NCBI RefSeq assembly: GCF_019343105.1 | Contig: NZ_CP073765.1 | Span: forward strand, 1-64,000 | Source: Methylovirgula sp. HY1 | Lineage (GTDB): Bacteria; Pseudomonadota; Alphaproteobacteria; Rhizobiales; Beijerinckiaceae | Length of the DNA: 64,000 nt | Direction of reading: 5' to 3' | Part shown: one piece after another, positions 43,311 to 52,562 of the stretch | Layout: each line of letters begins with the position of its first letter | How positions within the stretch are numbered: position 1 is the first letter of the stretch | Position numbers and translations under genes: made by a program | The notes under the pieces: generated by a model | What the model was told of the DNA's origin: nothing | What the model saw: the letters and a program-made list of their open reading frames with translations, nothing else | Databases searched by the model: none

Positions 43311-44582
43311 ATGAATGGCTTGGCACGTCCCGAGGAAAACAATTCAAATAACGTCGCCAGCCTATGGCCGGAACATTCGTCCGGGGTTGACGCGCGCGGG
43401 CTTAGGCCCTTGGGCCTTGGAGCGATCGCGCGCAAGCTTGTTGGTCTGCCTGCCGGATCCGTTGTATCTCCCAGCCTGATCTCGCCGCGTAGTCACGACA
43501 CGCTGTTATCTCGTTACTGCCAACGTCTAATAACGGAACGACTCCACGCCGCTTCGGTCTTGCTGTGTCTCGTGACTGTGGCCTGGATTCCAATCGATGC
43601 AGCCCTGTTCGATTTCAATTCCAGGATTGTCGTTCCGCTCGCGACCGGTCGTCTCGCTTTCTCCGCGCTTTTCTGGATGGTTGGTAGAATGGAATTCCGA
43701 CCTGCTAACGCTTATCATGGAATCGGAAGTATCGCGCTCATGGTGAGCGCGGGACTCGGATTTATTTTTTTCGCATATGTAGTACTTATCGAACACGGGC
43801 AAGGCCATATAGCTGCCCAGGGATGCGAACAATACGCCCTTATGCCAATCGCCCTGATAGCTGGTATTTCCATCTTCCCGCTATCTCTTGTGGAAGCGCT
43901 ATCGCTAACGATCCTTCCCCTCATGGTCCTGATAGTCGGGTCGCGCTTATGCGACAATGTTTTCGCCGGACTGCGAACGGATGCATTGGTCCTTCTAACT
44001 TCTTCAATCATTGGAACTGCGGTGACATCTTCCGTCAGTCAATTGAATCTTCTGATCAACCTTTTAGGGCACTCGACGATGGATCCGCTCACGGAAGCAT
44101 TATCTCGACGCGGAGGAACGGAGCTGTTGGACGTCTTCTTTCGGCAGTCGGAATGCACCGGGACTTCTTTATCGCTCGCTCTATTCGACCTTGATCGATT
44201 CAAGCTTATCAACGATCGGTATGGCCACTTGGCGGGAGATCGCGTTCTTCGGGAAATGATCCGGAGTCTAAAAGTTCGCATGCGTCGACAGGACGCCGTC
44301 ATTCGCTGGGGAGGCGAAGAGTTTGTGGTCGTGATGCCGAACACTGATGCAGTGCGAGCGCGTGAGGTGTTAATGGACCTGTGTTTCTCCGGCTCAACTG
44401 TTCGTCCTGATGGGACGTTGCAGGCGGTCAGCGCCGGATTGGCAGAAAGGACCGTCGACAAAGCACAAAGCTGGCCGGAGCTCGTCAATATTGCGGACGA
44501 AAGGATGTACAAAGCCAAGGAGATGGGAAGAAATCAGTTGGTAGGGCCTGCACCTATTCCTTTAAATCGCGAAGGTGAATAA
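43311..44582 (+). CDS. Membrane-anchored diguanylate cyclase (GGDEF)
   Basis: A 423-residue protein. The N-terminal 75 residues are soluble, then about six membrane helices form a sensor module (LHAASVLLCLVTVAWIPIDA ... VLLTSSIIGTAVTSSVSQLN); the C-terminal GGDEF domain has DLDRFKLINDRYGHLAGDR and the active site RWGGEEF. It would make cyclic-di-GMP. No obvious RxxD inhibitory site. Start chosen at ATG 43311 after CGGAGGAA. 44583-44879 is empty. Confidence 0.92.
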   Translation: MNGLARPEENNSNNVASLWPEHSSGVDARGLRPLGLGAIARKLVGLPAGSVVSPSLISPRSHDTLLSRYCQRLITERLHAASVLLCLVTVAWIPIDAALFDFNSRIVVPLATGRLAFSALFWMVGRMEFRPANAYHGIGSIALMVSAGLGFIFFAYVVLIEHGQGHIAAQGCEQYALMPIALIAGISIFPLSLVEALSLTILPLMVLIVGSRLCDNVFAGLRTDALVLLTSSIIGTAVTSSVSQLNLLINLLGHSTMDPLTEALSRRGGTELLDVFFRQSECTGTSLSLALFDLDRFKLINDRYGHLAGDRVLREMIRSLKVRMRRQDAVIRWGGEEFVVVMPNTDAVRAREVLMDLCFSGSTVRPDGTLQAVSAGLAERTVDKAQSWPELVNIADERMYKAKEMGRNQLVGPAPIPLNREGE

Positions 44583-44879
44583 ACTTTCGAACCATTTCAC
44601 GATGGTGGAAGATGGGCTTTACGATTCAATCACTAATGCAAAGTCATCCGTGAAGATTTCTTAAGCGATTGATTGCATGGCTATTGTGAGATCCGACAGA
44701 TATTCGTATTTTGCGGCTGTGCATGGATTTTCCGGCTACGATCTCAAAGTCGAAGCGCGGAGCCTCGCTTCGACTCCGGCAAAGGCGCCGATCTCGAGCC
44801 TGACAGCGCAGACTTTCGCGAAGCCCTGCTGGATATTGGCGTCTACAAGATACCAAGCGCGCTCTCGGGGAGCGCCATT

Positions 44880-45962
44880 TCATGCATCGGTTAGCTCCAC
44901 GCTGCACTCGACGCAGGGATCGAGCGCGAGCGCCCATGCACGCGCCTGAGACTCGTCTTCATTCTCTCTTGCGGCAAGTATTGCGCGCAGCACGCCGCGC
45001 GGATGAAAGTTCCATTCGGTGGGCGCTATAATTCGGTAGTCGGCGACACGGCCTTCCGCTAATCGCACCCAGTGCAGCAACACGCCGCGCGAGGTCTCTA
45101 CGGCGGCCAGGCCGCAGCCGGGCTCAAGCGGCCAGGCTTGGATGATTTTCCGTAACGCTGGCAGCGGTGAACTGGCGGCCTGCGCCAGCTCGACCAAGCG
45201 CGCAAGCATGCGCGCACCTGCGTCGTCACCGGAAATATCTAGCCACGCACGGATCAAGGGATGTTCGTGAACGCGCACCAGCGCGCCTGTCTCCAAAGGT
45301 TCCCCCTGCCAGTCGGGACGTTCGCTAAACATGGGATTCGCATTGCATGCCGCATCGATGGTGAATGCGACGTCCCGGTTCCACTGCGCAACAGGCGGTA
45401 GAAATCCCGTGGCTGGAGCCTGAACGGTGGCACCCATCCAGTGCGCCAACCGGCGCGCCGTCGGTGTCGCGGCCTTTACGCACCATGCCTGAAGTCCAGA
45501 GGCGTCCAAACGCAGCCAATCTTCAGGATCTATCCCGAAAACCTCACTCGTCAGGAGGACGCGCAGCAGGTGCAATACGGTTGCGGCAGGCTGTGCTTCG
45601 TTCGCGCACAGCGCGCGCACTATCGCCGGTTCTTCTCGGTCACCCATAAGTTTAGGCCAGGCCAGGAACAGGTTGCATGCATGCTCGCGAAGAAACTCGC
45701 TCGTCACGGCCCAGGCGCGGTCCGACTCAGATGCTTCCTCCATCGTCCCCGCGCCGGCGGCTTCGGTGGCGCTCGCGCACGCTGTCCGCTGAGCGGCACG
45801 GCAAAGTGAAAACGCAAGGCTGATCCGCAGGGCCGCATCGGCCGGTGTCGCAGAAAAGATCCAAGATTTAAGCGGCAAAAGTCGCGAAGAGTGCACGACC
45901 AGCTCAGTGAACTGCCCGTGTGACGAGCTTAGAGAAATCACAAGTCGCTGCGGCGCGATCAT
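44880..45962 (-). CDS. hupK: Hydrogenase assembly protein HupK
   Basis: A 360-residue protein related to [NiFe]-hydrogenase large subunits but lacking the first CxxC; the C-terminus keeps LDPCVECSVELTDA and GVLLHWVRLAEGRVADYRII. This matches HupK/HoxV, a scaffold on which the Fe(CN)2CO unit is thought to be assembled. Start MIAPQRLVISL with AGG upstream; an earlier ATG is less likely. Last gene of the hydrogenase operon in the window, 138 bp after hypC. Confidence 0.85.
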   Translation of the reverse strand: MIAPQRLVISLSSSHGQFTELVVHSSRLLPLKSWIFSATPADAALRISLAFSLCRAAQRTACASATEAAGAGTMEEASESDRAWAVTSEFLREHACNLFLAWPKLMGDREEPAIVRALCANEAQPAATVLHLLRVLLTSEVFGIDPEDWLRLDASGLQAWCVKAATPTARRLAHWMGATVQAPATGFLPPVAQWNRDVAFTIDAACNANPMFSERPDWQGEPLETGALVRVHEHPLIRAWLDISGDDAGARMLARLVELAQAASSPLPALRKIIQAWPLEPGCGLAAVETSRGVLLHWVRLAEGRVADYRIIAPTEWNFHPRGVLRAILAARENEDESQARAWALALDPCVECSVELTDA

Positions 45963-46100
45963 GTTGACCTCGCAACCCGCGTGATGAGCCGAAGCGCCTC
46001 GCCGTCCATGCTGGGCCAGACCGGAATAGCCGGGGCAGCCCAGATTGTCCGCGGTCCGAAGGAAACGCCCGAACATCGCGGGTCCGGGTCGCGGCGGTCA

Positions 46101-46397
46101 TTATCCACTTCGGACAACCCTCCGCCGAGGCGGACTAGCGATGAGGTCGTCGAAATAGGCCGAGAGATCTCGCTCTCCGCTTAGGGCCGCCTCGACGCCA
46201 TCCAGCGCGCGTTGAATTTTGTCGGCCTCATCAGCGCTCAAGACCTCACGTGCCATGCTCTGGACGACCAACACCCAAGTGCCGACTGGCTGTTCGTCCA
46301 CCAGAGCGAGGTTCACTTGGCGGCGCACCCCACGCCCTTCACATTGCGCGCTCCATCCCGCGCACTCGATGATGCGCATCGGTATGCCTAAGCACAT
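46101..46397 (-). CDS. hypC: HypC/HupF hydrogenase maturation chaperone
   Basis: A 98-residue protein beginning MCLGIPMRI, with the essential Cys2, and containing RRQVNLALVDEQPVGTWVLV, the HypC fold. It binds the large-subunit precursor and the iron-cyanide donor. The start codon is 2 bp after the stop of an inserted tnpB gene, so its own ribosome-binding site now lies in transposon sequence. Confidence 0.92.
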   Translation of the reverse strand: MCLGIPMRIIECAGWSAQCEGRGVRRQVNLALVDEQPVGTWVLVVQSMAREVLSADEADKIQRALDGVEAALSGERDLSAYFDDLIASPPRRRVVRSG

Positions 46398-46399
46398 CG

Positions 46400-47788
46400 C
46401 TAGCTGTTCCTAAAAAGTTGCGCATAGGATTTATCCGCACTTGGTTGAAGCGTTATGCCCAACTCAAGCCCCATGACGCTCAGTTGCGCCGGAGAACGTG
46501 CCAGCAGGATTCGGCGCACTTCCTTGTACGGAGTGAATCGGGAGATTTCCCGGTCGTCTAATCTCGCCAACACGTTCACAGCAGCGTTGTGGTCGGCTTG
46601 GAGAACATCCCCGTTTGCACGGTAAAACTTGTCGCCTTCGCGCTTGCCTTCCAGCAAGCCGTTGGTCGAGTCCATTTGCGATGTATAAGCTCCATTCACC
46701 AAGGTGTGCTTGGCGTTACGCTGCTCACATACGGAGTCCAGAGCCTCGGCAAGAACGCCTTTGGCCCATGCACTCATCCTGCGATTGAACCGCTTCCATT
46801 GATGCTTTGACGCAATGCCAGCGGTCAAGTCCTCAGACGCCACCACAGCCGCTTTATCGACGATGGAATGCGCTGCCTGATAGGCGATGGTGCGCAACTG
46901 CTTCTGAGCTTTTTCTCTGCGGGCGTCGATCTTCTTTCGCCCAAGGTTATTTTTCCTGATCCGGTTAGCCTTGGCGATGTTGCCTGCCTCACGGTGCTTC
47001 TTCTCCAGCGCGTGCAGCTTGTTGCGCTGCCTGCCAGTGGCAGACGCCTTGTCGCTGTACTCGGTCATTACCTTCCCAAAGGCAATACCGTGATGCTCGC
47101 CATCGGAGTCCGTGAAAGCCTCGGTATATCCTTTGTCGATGCCGAGCTCCTGATCGCCGCATTCGCGGCCAGAACCTTTCTCTGTGGCGTAGTGAATCTC
47201 GGTGAATCCATCCTTCACGACGATGCGCAGGTTGCTCCTGGTCAGGTCAACATTCTTCCCGCTGGTAGTCATAGTCAGCACAATGTTGTTGCCGTATTTC
47301 TTGGCGATCCTGATGGTGATGATGAGGTTGCCGTTGACGACCTCGGTGGCGAACTTGTCTGACCTGACGATGAACTGGTTGGCGACAGAAGACCTGCCGT
47401 GTCGGAAATGCTTGCGCATCTGGCGGTGCAGGAATGGATCGGACAGCCACTCATCTCGCTTGAGCAGCGTATAGAGCCTCTTGCGCTCGCTCTCGTCACC
47501 GGCGCACTTGGCGATTGCGCCGCGTACTAACAGCTTCGCAGCGGCCTTGTAGGTCAGGATGTCGTTGATGATGTCCTTGGTCGTCTCGGCGCGGATCGAG
47601 CCGTCGATAGCCAGCCCATCGTAGAGCTTCTTCTCGACGACTTCAGAGCGAATGGCGACAGCGGATATGCCAACCGTGCCGAGTGCACCGTACCGACGCC
47701 ACAGGTCAGCGCGGATATAGCCGGTCGCCTTGCAGATCGCCGCAAGATGCTGAGGGACATCGGCAATGATGGTGCGCGTGACTTTCAT
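46400..47788 (-). CDS. TnpB-family protein without zinc-ribbon cysteines (IS607 type)
   Basis: A 462-residue TnpB relative. RuvC residues are kept: D in LGIDKGYTEAFTD, E in AVVASEDLTAGI, D in VLQADHNAAVNVLAR. The zinc-ribbon position reads AYTSQMDSTNGLLEG and then GDKFYRANGD, without any CxxC. It is preceded by a truncated MerR/resolvase-type tnpA, the IS607 arrangement. It lies between hupL and hypC in the hydrogenase operon and its stop is 2 bp from the hypC start. Confidence 0.85.
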   Translation of the reverse strand: MKVTRTIIADVPQHLAAICKATGYIRADLWRRYGALGTVGISAVAIRSEVVEKKLYDGLAIDGSIRAETTKDIINDILTYKAAAKLLVRGAIAKCAGDESERKRLYTLLKRDEWLSDPFLHRQMRKHFRHGRSSVANQFIVRSDKFATEVVNGNLIITIRIAKKYGNNIVLTMTTSGKNVDLTRSNLRIVVKDGFTEIHYATEKGSGRECGDQELGIDKGYTEAFTDSDGEHHGIAFGKVMTEYSDKASATGRQRNKLHALEKKHREAGNIAKANRIRKNNLGRKKIDARREKAQKQLRTIAYQAAHSIVDKAAVVASEDLTAGIASKHQWKRFNRRMSAWAKGVLAEALDSVCEQRNAKHTLVNGAYTSQMDSTNGLLEGKREGDKFYRANGDVLQADHNAAVNVLARLDDREISRFTPYKEVRRILLARSPAQLSVMGLELGITLQPSADKSYAQLFRNS

Positions 47789-47899
47789 TTATTCGGGAAC
47801 TTTTCGTTGTGTCGTTTTACGGCCTTCCGCATTTCACGGTAATGGCGCTTCGCATCGGGGCAGTCAGGGTCAATGGCCGTTCTTCAGCGCATACAGCAT

Positions 47900-48141
47900 C
47901 ATGTGACTTGCAATTGAAGATCATCTTTCTGCCCGTGGCTGGATACCCGGCAATAAACGACAGTCAGGCGTTTCTCATCCGCTTTGCCAAGAATCCCGCG
48001 AACATCACCCTCGTCGAAATAGCGATACCCAGAAGCAAGGCGTTTGCTCTTGATGAAGCCGCCGCGCTCCCAAGGGCGAACCGTCGAAGCCGAGCGGCTT
48101 ATCCGCCGAGCAAAATCACTGATGCTGTATTGCTTGTCAAT
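47900..48141 (-). pseudogene. IS607-type TnpA serine resolvase, truncated
   Basis: The minus strand reads KQYSISDFARRISRSASTVR and PWERGGFIKSKRLASGYRYF, a MerR-like HTH, then RLTVVYCRVSSHGQKDDLQL, the start of the resolvase domain with its catalytic serine, and stops after 80 codons. The rest of the catalytic domain is deleted. The first codon in frame is ATT, not ATG, so even the start may be lost. The element is probably immobile. Confidence 0.8.
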
Positions 48142-48222
48142 TTAGCCAATTAAAGACCAGTATAGATAAGACTCAAGCATCAGTTAAAACCTCCTTCGAG
48201 CGACCGCAGGTTCATCAACAAT

Positions 48223-48575
48223 TCGCGCTGGAAACTCCGACGTTCAGGCCGTGGAGGAAAGCGCGTCCCTTATTTGAGAGATCAAGCAGGCGTATTGCGG
48301 CGGAACACGTCGTGTCTGGACGTGGACGGTTCTTGTTCTAAACACCCGGTCGAAGCGTCAATTGGAACGTGACGGACAAGGCCACTCGAAAGCCGCAGCG
48401 ATGCGGGGATGTTCAGAGCCTCTTTAGGTTCCTGGCCGTTACGAAAAGAACGGCCATTTTCTTTTTGGATCGCCCGCCATATATTTTTTGTTGTGGCCTT
48501 GTCAGTCATTTCCCAATCCTTGCTGTCCACGTCTGGGGCTTGAAAATCCCCGCCCTTCAGGCGTGGAAGACGTTA
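48223..48575 (+). mobile_element. Short non-autonomous IS605-like element, copy 1
   Basis: A 353-bp element with no ORF. Its left end TCGCGCTGGAAACTCC and right end (GAAAATCC, hairpin, GGAAGACGTTAA) match copy 2 at 52563-52940 and the ends of the IS605 element at 36968. The terminal TTAA supplies the stop codon of hupL. It carries a conserved RNA-like structure at 48364-48514. Confidence 0.75.
48364..48514 (+). ncRNA. Conserved structured RNA in short element, copy 1
   Basis: A 22-nt closing stem (48364-48385 with 48493-48514, four non-Watson-Crick positions) encloses a hairpin CCGCA-GCGA-TGCGG with a GNRA loop (48393-48406), a hairpin GAGCCT-CTTT-AGGTTC, and a terminator-like hairpin TGGCCGTT / AACGGCCA followed by TTTTCTTTTT (48433-48466). 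Copy 2 has the same order with compensating base changes. It could be an omega-RNA-like or HEARO-like RNA. Structure is inferred by eye. Confidence 0.6.
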
Positions 48576-50318
48576 AGTCACGTTGATTTGCAGCAATTCC
48601 TCGCCGTTCGGATCGGTGACGTGAACCGCACAGGCCAGACAGGGATCAAAGCTGTGGATGGTGCGCAGAATCTCGAGCGGCTGCTTTGGATCAGCGAGCT
48701 CGGTGCCGCGCAAGGCGGCCTCATACGGGCCGTCTTGCCCCAGCGTGTCACGCGGCCCAGCATTCCAAGTGCTCGGCACCACCGCCTGATAGTTGTCGAT
48801 CACTCCATTCTTGATCACGATCCAATGTGCCAGAGCACCACGCGGCGCCTCCGTGAAGCCGACGCCCGTCGCTTCCGCCGGCCAGCTCGATGGCTCCCAT
48901 AACGCCTCGTTGAAAGTCTCCAGCTCGCCTGCGCGAATATTTGCCATCAACTGGTCATACCAAGCCTGCATCTCATCGACGATGAGCTTGCTCTCGAGGG
49001 TCCGTGCGGCGGTACGGCCCATGGTGGAAAATAGCGCCTCGGTCGGCAAGTCGAGCTTCGAAAGCGCCATGCCGACCAGCTCGCGCGCCGGCTTGTTGCC
49101 CGTCGCATACATCATGAGGACGCGCGCCAGAGGCCCGACTTCCATTACTTTGTTTTTCCAACGCGGCGACTTCAGCCACGAATAGCTCTGCTCAGAGTCG
49201 AGATGCTCATAGGGCGGCTTCGGGCCGGTGTAGTGAAGGTTGGTTTGTCCCTGAAACGGATGCAGTCCAGCGTTTTTGCCGGTGCTGTAGTCGTACCAGG
49301 AGTGCGAAACGAATTCCTGGATTTGCTCGGGCGCCCGAAGATCCACTTCTTGCACCTTGGTCAGATCGCGGTCCACGATAATGCCGCGTGGAATCATCAA
49401 GCTGGACAGATCGTCGATGCTTTTGCCCTCCGATGGAAATTCCCCGTAGGTCAGGAAATTGCCGACGCCCTCGCCTTTCTTGAACCAATCCTTGTAATAG
49501 CCGGCAATGGCGAGCGTGTCGGGTAGGTAGACTTGCTCGACGAAGGCCTGCATCTTACGGATCACGTCCTGCACGATTGCGAGGCCGTTCATGTTCAGCG
49601 CCGTGCCACTGTTGCTAGCTTGTGAGCTCGGTCCGACGCTGATCGCCGACGGCGTTCCTCCTACGACGAAATTCGGGTGCGGATTTTTGCCGCCGAAGAC
49701 GGTGTGCAGGCGCACGACCTCACGCTGCCAAGCCAGTGCGTCGAGATAGTGCGCAACAGCCATCAGGTTGGCTTCGGGTGGAAGCTTGTAAAGCGGATTG
49801 CCCCAGTAGCCGTTGGCGAAGATACCAAGCTGACCGGAAGCGACGAAGCGCGATAGCTTGGCCTGCACGTCCTTGAAATAACCTGGCGACGACTGAGGGT
49901 AGCTGCTCAGTGATTGCGCAAGTTCGGAGGTCTTTTGTGGATCGGCCCTCAGCGCCGAGACCACGTCGACCCAGTCGAGCGCATGCAGGTGGTAAAAATG
50001 CATGACGTGGTCATGCACGAATTGCGCGGCGATCATCAGATTCCGGATCAGTTGAGCGTTCGCCGGAATTGGATAGTGAAGCGCGTCTTCAACCGAGCGG
50101 ACCGAAGCTATGCCATGCACGAGCGTGCAAACCCCGCAGATGCGTTGCGCGAAAGCCCAGGCGTCGCGCGGGTCGCGCCCGCGCAGGATGATCTCGATGC
50201 CGCGAACCATCGTCCCGGAGCTGGACGCCTGTCGGATCACGCCATTATCGAGAACGGCCTCGATGCGCAGATGTCCCTCGATACGAGTGATCGGATCAAC
50301 AACAATAGTTTCAGCCAT
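48573..50318 (-). CDS. hupL: [NiFe]-hydrogenase large subunit (group 1, Isp type)
   Basis: A 581-residue large subunit carrying the NiFe site. The first cysteine pair is in RICGVCTLVHGI, the second in DPCLACAVH near the C-terminus; the residues after that His (VTDPNGEELLQINVT) would be removed by the HupD protease. It oxidises H2 at the periplasmic side. The TAA stop is shared with the end of the inserted short element. It is preceded by the small subunit and cytochrome b genes. Confidence 0.96.
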   Translation of the reverse strand: MAETIVVDPITRIEGHLRIEAVLDNGVIRQASSSGTMVRGIEIILRGRDPRDAWAFAQRICGVCTLVHGIASVRSVEDALHYPIPANAQLIRNLMIAAQFVHDHVMHFYHLHALDWVDVVSALRADPQKTSELAQSLSSYPQSSPGYFKDVQAKLSRFVASGQLGIFANGYWGNPLYKLPPEANLMAVAHYLDALAWQREVVRLHTVFGGKNPHPNFVVGGTPSAISVGPSSQASNSGTALNMNGLAIVQDVIRKMQAFVEQVYLPDTLAIAGYYKDWFKKGEGVGNFLTYGEFPSEGKSIDDLSSLMIPRGIIVDRDLTKVQEVDLRAPEQIQEFVSHSWYDYSTGKNAGLHPFQGQTNLHYTGPKPPYEHLDSEQSYSWLKSPRWKNKVMEVGPLARVLMMYATGNKPARELVGMALSKLDLPTEALFSTMGRTAARTLESKLIVDEMQAWYDQLMANIRAGELETFNEALWEPSSWPAEATGVGFTEAPRGALAHWIVIKNGVIDNYQAVVPSTWNAGPRDTLGQDGPYEAALRGTELADPKQPLEILRTIHSFDPCLACAVHVTDPNGEELLQINVT

Positions 50319-50376
50319 GGTCGCAGCTCCAAAAGTCGGTCATCGCGCCCACAATCGGGACTCCCATAATTTCACC

Positions 50377-51039
50377 TCAGATCGAAACGCCTCGGCGTCC
50401 GTAAAAGGCGCCACTCATCGCTCTGGAGAAGAAGATCATCCCAGTGTGCGCGAGCTTGGTGAAAGGTAGGCATAGGAGCAGCAAATCGACCGACAGGACG
50501 TGAATCGCGAGCACCATCGAGTAAGGTTCGACAAGATGGTAGAAAGCAGTCAGGCCGGTTGCCAATGGCAGCGCGACCAGAAACCATGCGAAGTAGTCGC
50601 CGAAGCCCGATATGCCGCGAAGGATGGGGCTTGCGATGCGATGCGTCAGCAAGGCCAGAAGACCGAGCAGGGTCACGAACCCAGCAAGGGCTACGATGCC
50701 ATTGGGCAGCCCGGGCCAGTTCAGGCCGGTCACGCTCCGAATAAAAAGAATATGCGGAACGAATCCTAGGATCACGACAAAGAGACCAAAGTGAAAGGCG
50801 TAGCTGATCACAGTCCAGTGGAGAACCTGAGCTCTGTATTCCTTGTGCGGCCATAGATGCGAGAAGAAAGCCTGCACGCCCTTGAGCCAGGCATATGGCA
50901 CGCGAGCCCGGGAAAGTTCCAACGGTCGCCGCATCGCGAGGATGCCGATGATCCGCCAGAATAGGCCAAACACCATGACGACCAGGGCCACCATAAGCGC
51001 GGGACCCCGCGCGAAGTTCAAAAGTTCCAAACCCGTCAT
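50377..51039 (-). CDS. Isp1-like cytochrome b subunit of hydrogenase
   Basis: A 220-residue membrane protein with five or so helices and NarI/DsrM-like histidines (QVLHWTVISYAFHFGLF; LTAFYHLVEPY; AIHVLSVDLLLLCLPFTKLA). It resembles Isp1 of the HynS-Isp1-Isp2-HynL hydrogenases rather than the four-helix HupC. It passes electrons from the small subunit to quinone or to Isp2. It overlaps hupS by ATGA. Confidence 0.85.
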   Translation of the reverse strand: MTGLELLNFARGPALMVALVVMVFGLFWRIIGILAMRRPLELSRARVPYAWLKGVQAFFSHLWPHKEYRAQVLHWTVISYAFHFGLFVVILGFVPHILFIRSVTGLNWPGLPNGIVALAGFVTLLGLLALLTHRIASPILRGISGFGDYFAWFLVALPLATGLTAFYHLVEPYSMVLAIHVLSVDLLLLCLPFTKLAHTGMIFFSRAMSGAFYGRRGVSI

Positions 51040-52136
51040 GATGATCGTTCCCCGGGCTGTTGCTTGGACGAGTCAGCGGCTTCAAGTTTTCTCTGGCGCG
51101 ACCGCGCCACAACGGCCGTACCAATACCTGCAACCGAACCAAGCACCGCGGCGGCGCCCAGAACCTCCGCCTTTGGCCAGTGCCCGGTGGCCGCGGAAAG
51201 CGGCTGATAGAAACCGCCGCCATCCCAGAAATTTGGTTCCGAACAGCCAAGACAGCCATGGCCCGATTCAATGGGGAAGCTGGTGCCGTCATTCCACTTC
51301 ATAGTGGCGCAGCCGTTGTACGTAACAGGCCCTTTGCAGCCGAGTTCGTATAGGCACCAACCGTTGCGGGCGCCTTCGTCGTCGAAGCTCTTGGCAAAAA
51401 GCCCTTTGTCGTAGAACGGGCGACGATAGCAACGATCATGAATGCTCGTTCCATAGAACATCACGGGACGCTTGTAGGCATCCAGATCGGGCACGCCGAA
51501 GCTGAGGAAATATGTAATGGTGCCGGTAATGACTTCAGGAATCGGAGGACAGCCCGATAGATTAATGACCGGGCGGTTGCCGACCAAGTCTTGCACGGAT
51601 GCGGCGCCGGTGGGATTGGGCGCCGCGTAAGGGATGCCACCAAATGCCGCGCATGTACCGATGGCAATTATCGCCGCGGCGCCCTCAGCCGCGTGAGAAA
51701 GGCTGCCGAGCGCGCTTTTGCCGGCGATTACGCAATATACCCCATCTTCCGCGCGCGGGATCGAGCCATCGACGATGAGCACATATTTCCCCCACGCCTT
51801 GCGCATCGCGTCCTCGCGCGCGGCCTCTGCGGCCTCACCGGCTGCGGCCTGCAGCGTATCGTTGTAGGATAGGGAAATCGTATTGAAGATCAGGCTCTCC
51901 AGCGTGGGCTGAAAAGAGCGTGTTAGAGATTCGAGACAGCCCGTGCATTCCTGGAAAGATAGATAAATGACCGTGGGACGGGGCATGTTAGCAAGCCGCT
52001 CAGCCATCTCCGCAGCGCGCGCCGCCGGCAAAACAAGAAGCGAAGCCGTTGCGGCGCAAAACTTCAGAAACGTGCGCCGCCCCATACCCGCCTGCTGGAA
52101 CGATTCAAGAATGGTGGGTTCGCGTTCCGAGTTCAT
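51036..52136 (-). CDS. hupS: [NiFe]-hydrogenase small subunit
   Basis: A 366-residue Fe-S subunit with a Tat signal (MGRRTFLKFCAATASLLVLP). Cluster ligands: ECTGCLES (proximal), GTCAAFGG, SGCPP; the distal HDRCYRR with CLYELGCKGP; medial CATMKWNDG and GCLGCSEPNFW. The proximal site has an ordinary CTGC, not the extra cysteines of oxygen-tolerant 4Fe-3S enzymes. A C-terminal helix (AAAVLGSVAGIGTAVVA) anchors it. Confidence 0.96.
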   Translation of the reverse strand: MNSEREPTILESFQQAGMGRRTFLKFCAATASLLVLPAARAAEMAERLANMPRPTVIYLSFQECTGCLESLTRSFQPTLESLIFNTISLSYNDTLQAAAGEAAEAAREDAMRKAWGKYVLIVDGSIPRAEDGVYCVIAGKSALGSLSHAAEGAAAIIAIGTCAAFGGIPYAAPNPTGAASVQDLVGNRPVINLSGCPPIPEVITGTITYFLSFGVPDLDAYKRPVMFYGTSIHDRCYRRPFYDKGLFAKSFDDEGARNGWCLYELGCKGPVTYNGCATMKWNDGTSFPIESGHGCLGCSEPNFWDGGGFYQPLSAATGHWPKAEVLGAAAVLGSVAGIGTAVVARSRQRKLEAADSSKQQPGERSS

Positions 52137-52555
52137 GTGTCTCTCCCACTGGAAATCCGCTCGATCGTTGCCATGAGCCTCGCTTTGCCGACCAAAAGAT
52201 CGGAGGCGTGAGCCGCTACGATCTCGGGAACGCTGGCTACCTCGATATGCTCGGTAAGCACACGCCCGTCAGGCCCCTCATGGCGTACCCACCAGATGCC
52301 GGGAAACGATGTTTCCCAAATATACGAGTGGCCGAGCGCCTCTAGATCCATGTGCAACTCGCCAGTTCCCAACGCCGTTTTGAGTGCGCCTTGGTCGGCG
52401 GGGCTCAGAGGCAGTGCGGAAAGATCGATGACGTGTCGCGTGCCCGCCGTCACCAAAGCCTGCAGGGCGAGATCCAACTCGCGCAACAGTGCGACAACCA
52501 TGCCCGTTTCGGCGTCGTGCGCATCGGCTACCGGGATCTGCTCAAGAGCCTTCAC
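52133..52555 (-). CDS. HupH-like hydrogenase expression/formation protein
   Basis: A 140-residue protein matching the HupH C-terminal domain: GTGELHMDLEALGHSYIWET then FPGIWWVRH and VLTEHIEVASVPEIV. It is about half the length of full HupH; short versions may be natural in Isp-type clusters or the 5' part may have been lost to the adjacent element. GTG start at 52555, only 8 bp from the short element. It overlaps hupS by ATGA. Confidence 0.8.
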   Translation of the reverse strand: MKALEQIPVADAHDAETGMVVALLRELDLALQALVTAGTRHVIDLSALPLSPADQGALKTALGTGELHMDLEALGHSYIWETSFPGIWWVRHEGPDGRVLTEHIEVASVPEIVAAHASDLLVGKARLMATIERISSGRDT

Positions 52556-52562
52556 TAGAATA

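Noticed and set aside
47809-48153. Plus-strand 114-codon frame
   Set aside because: Antisense to the truncated IS607 resolvase, which has clear MerR and resolvase motifs.
51036-52136. Oxygen-tolerant (4Fe-3S) hydrogenase small subunit
   Set aside because: The proximal cluster region has a plain CTGC without the extra cysteines required for the 4Fe-3S cluster.
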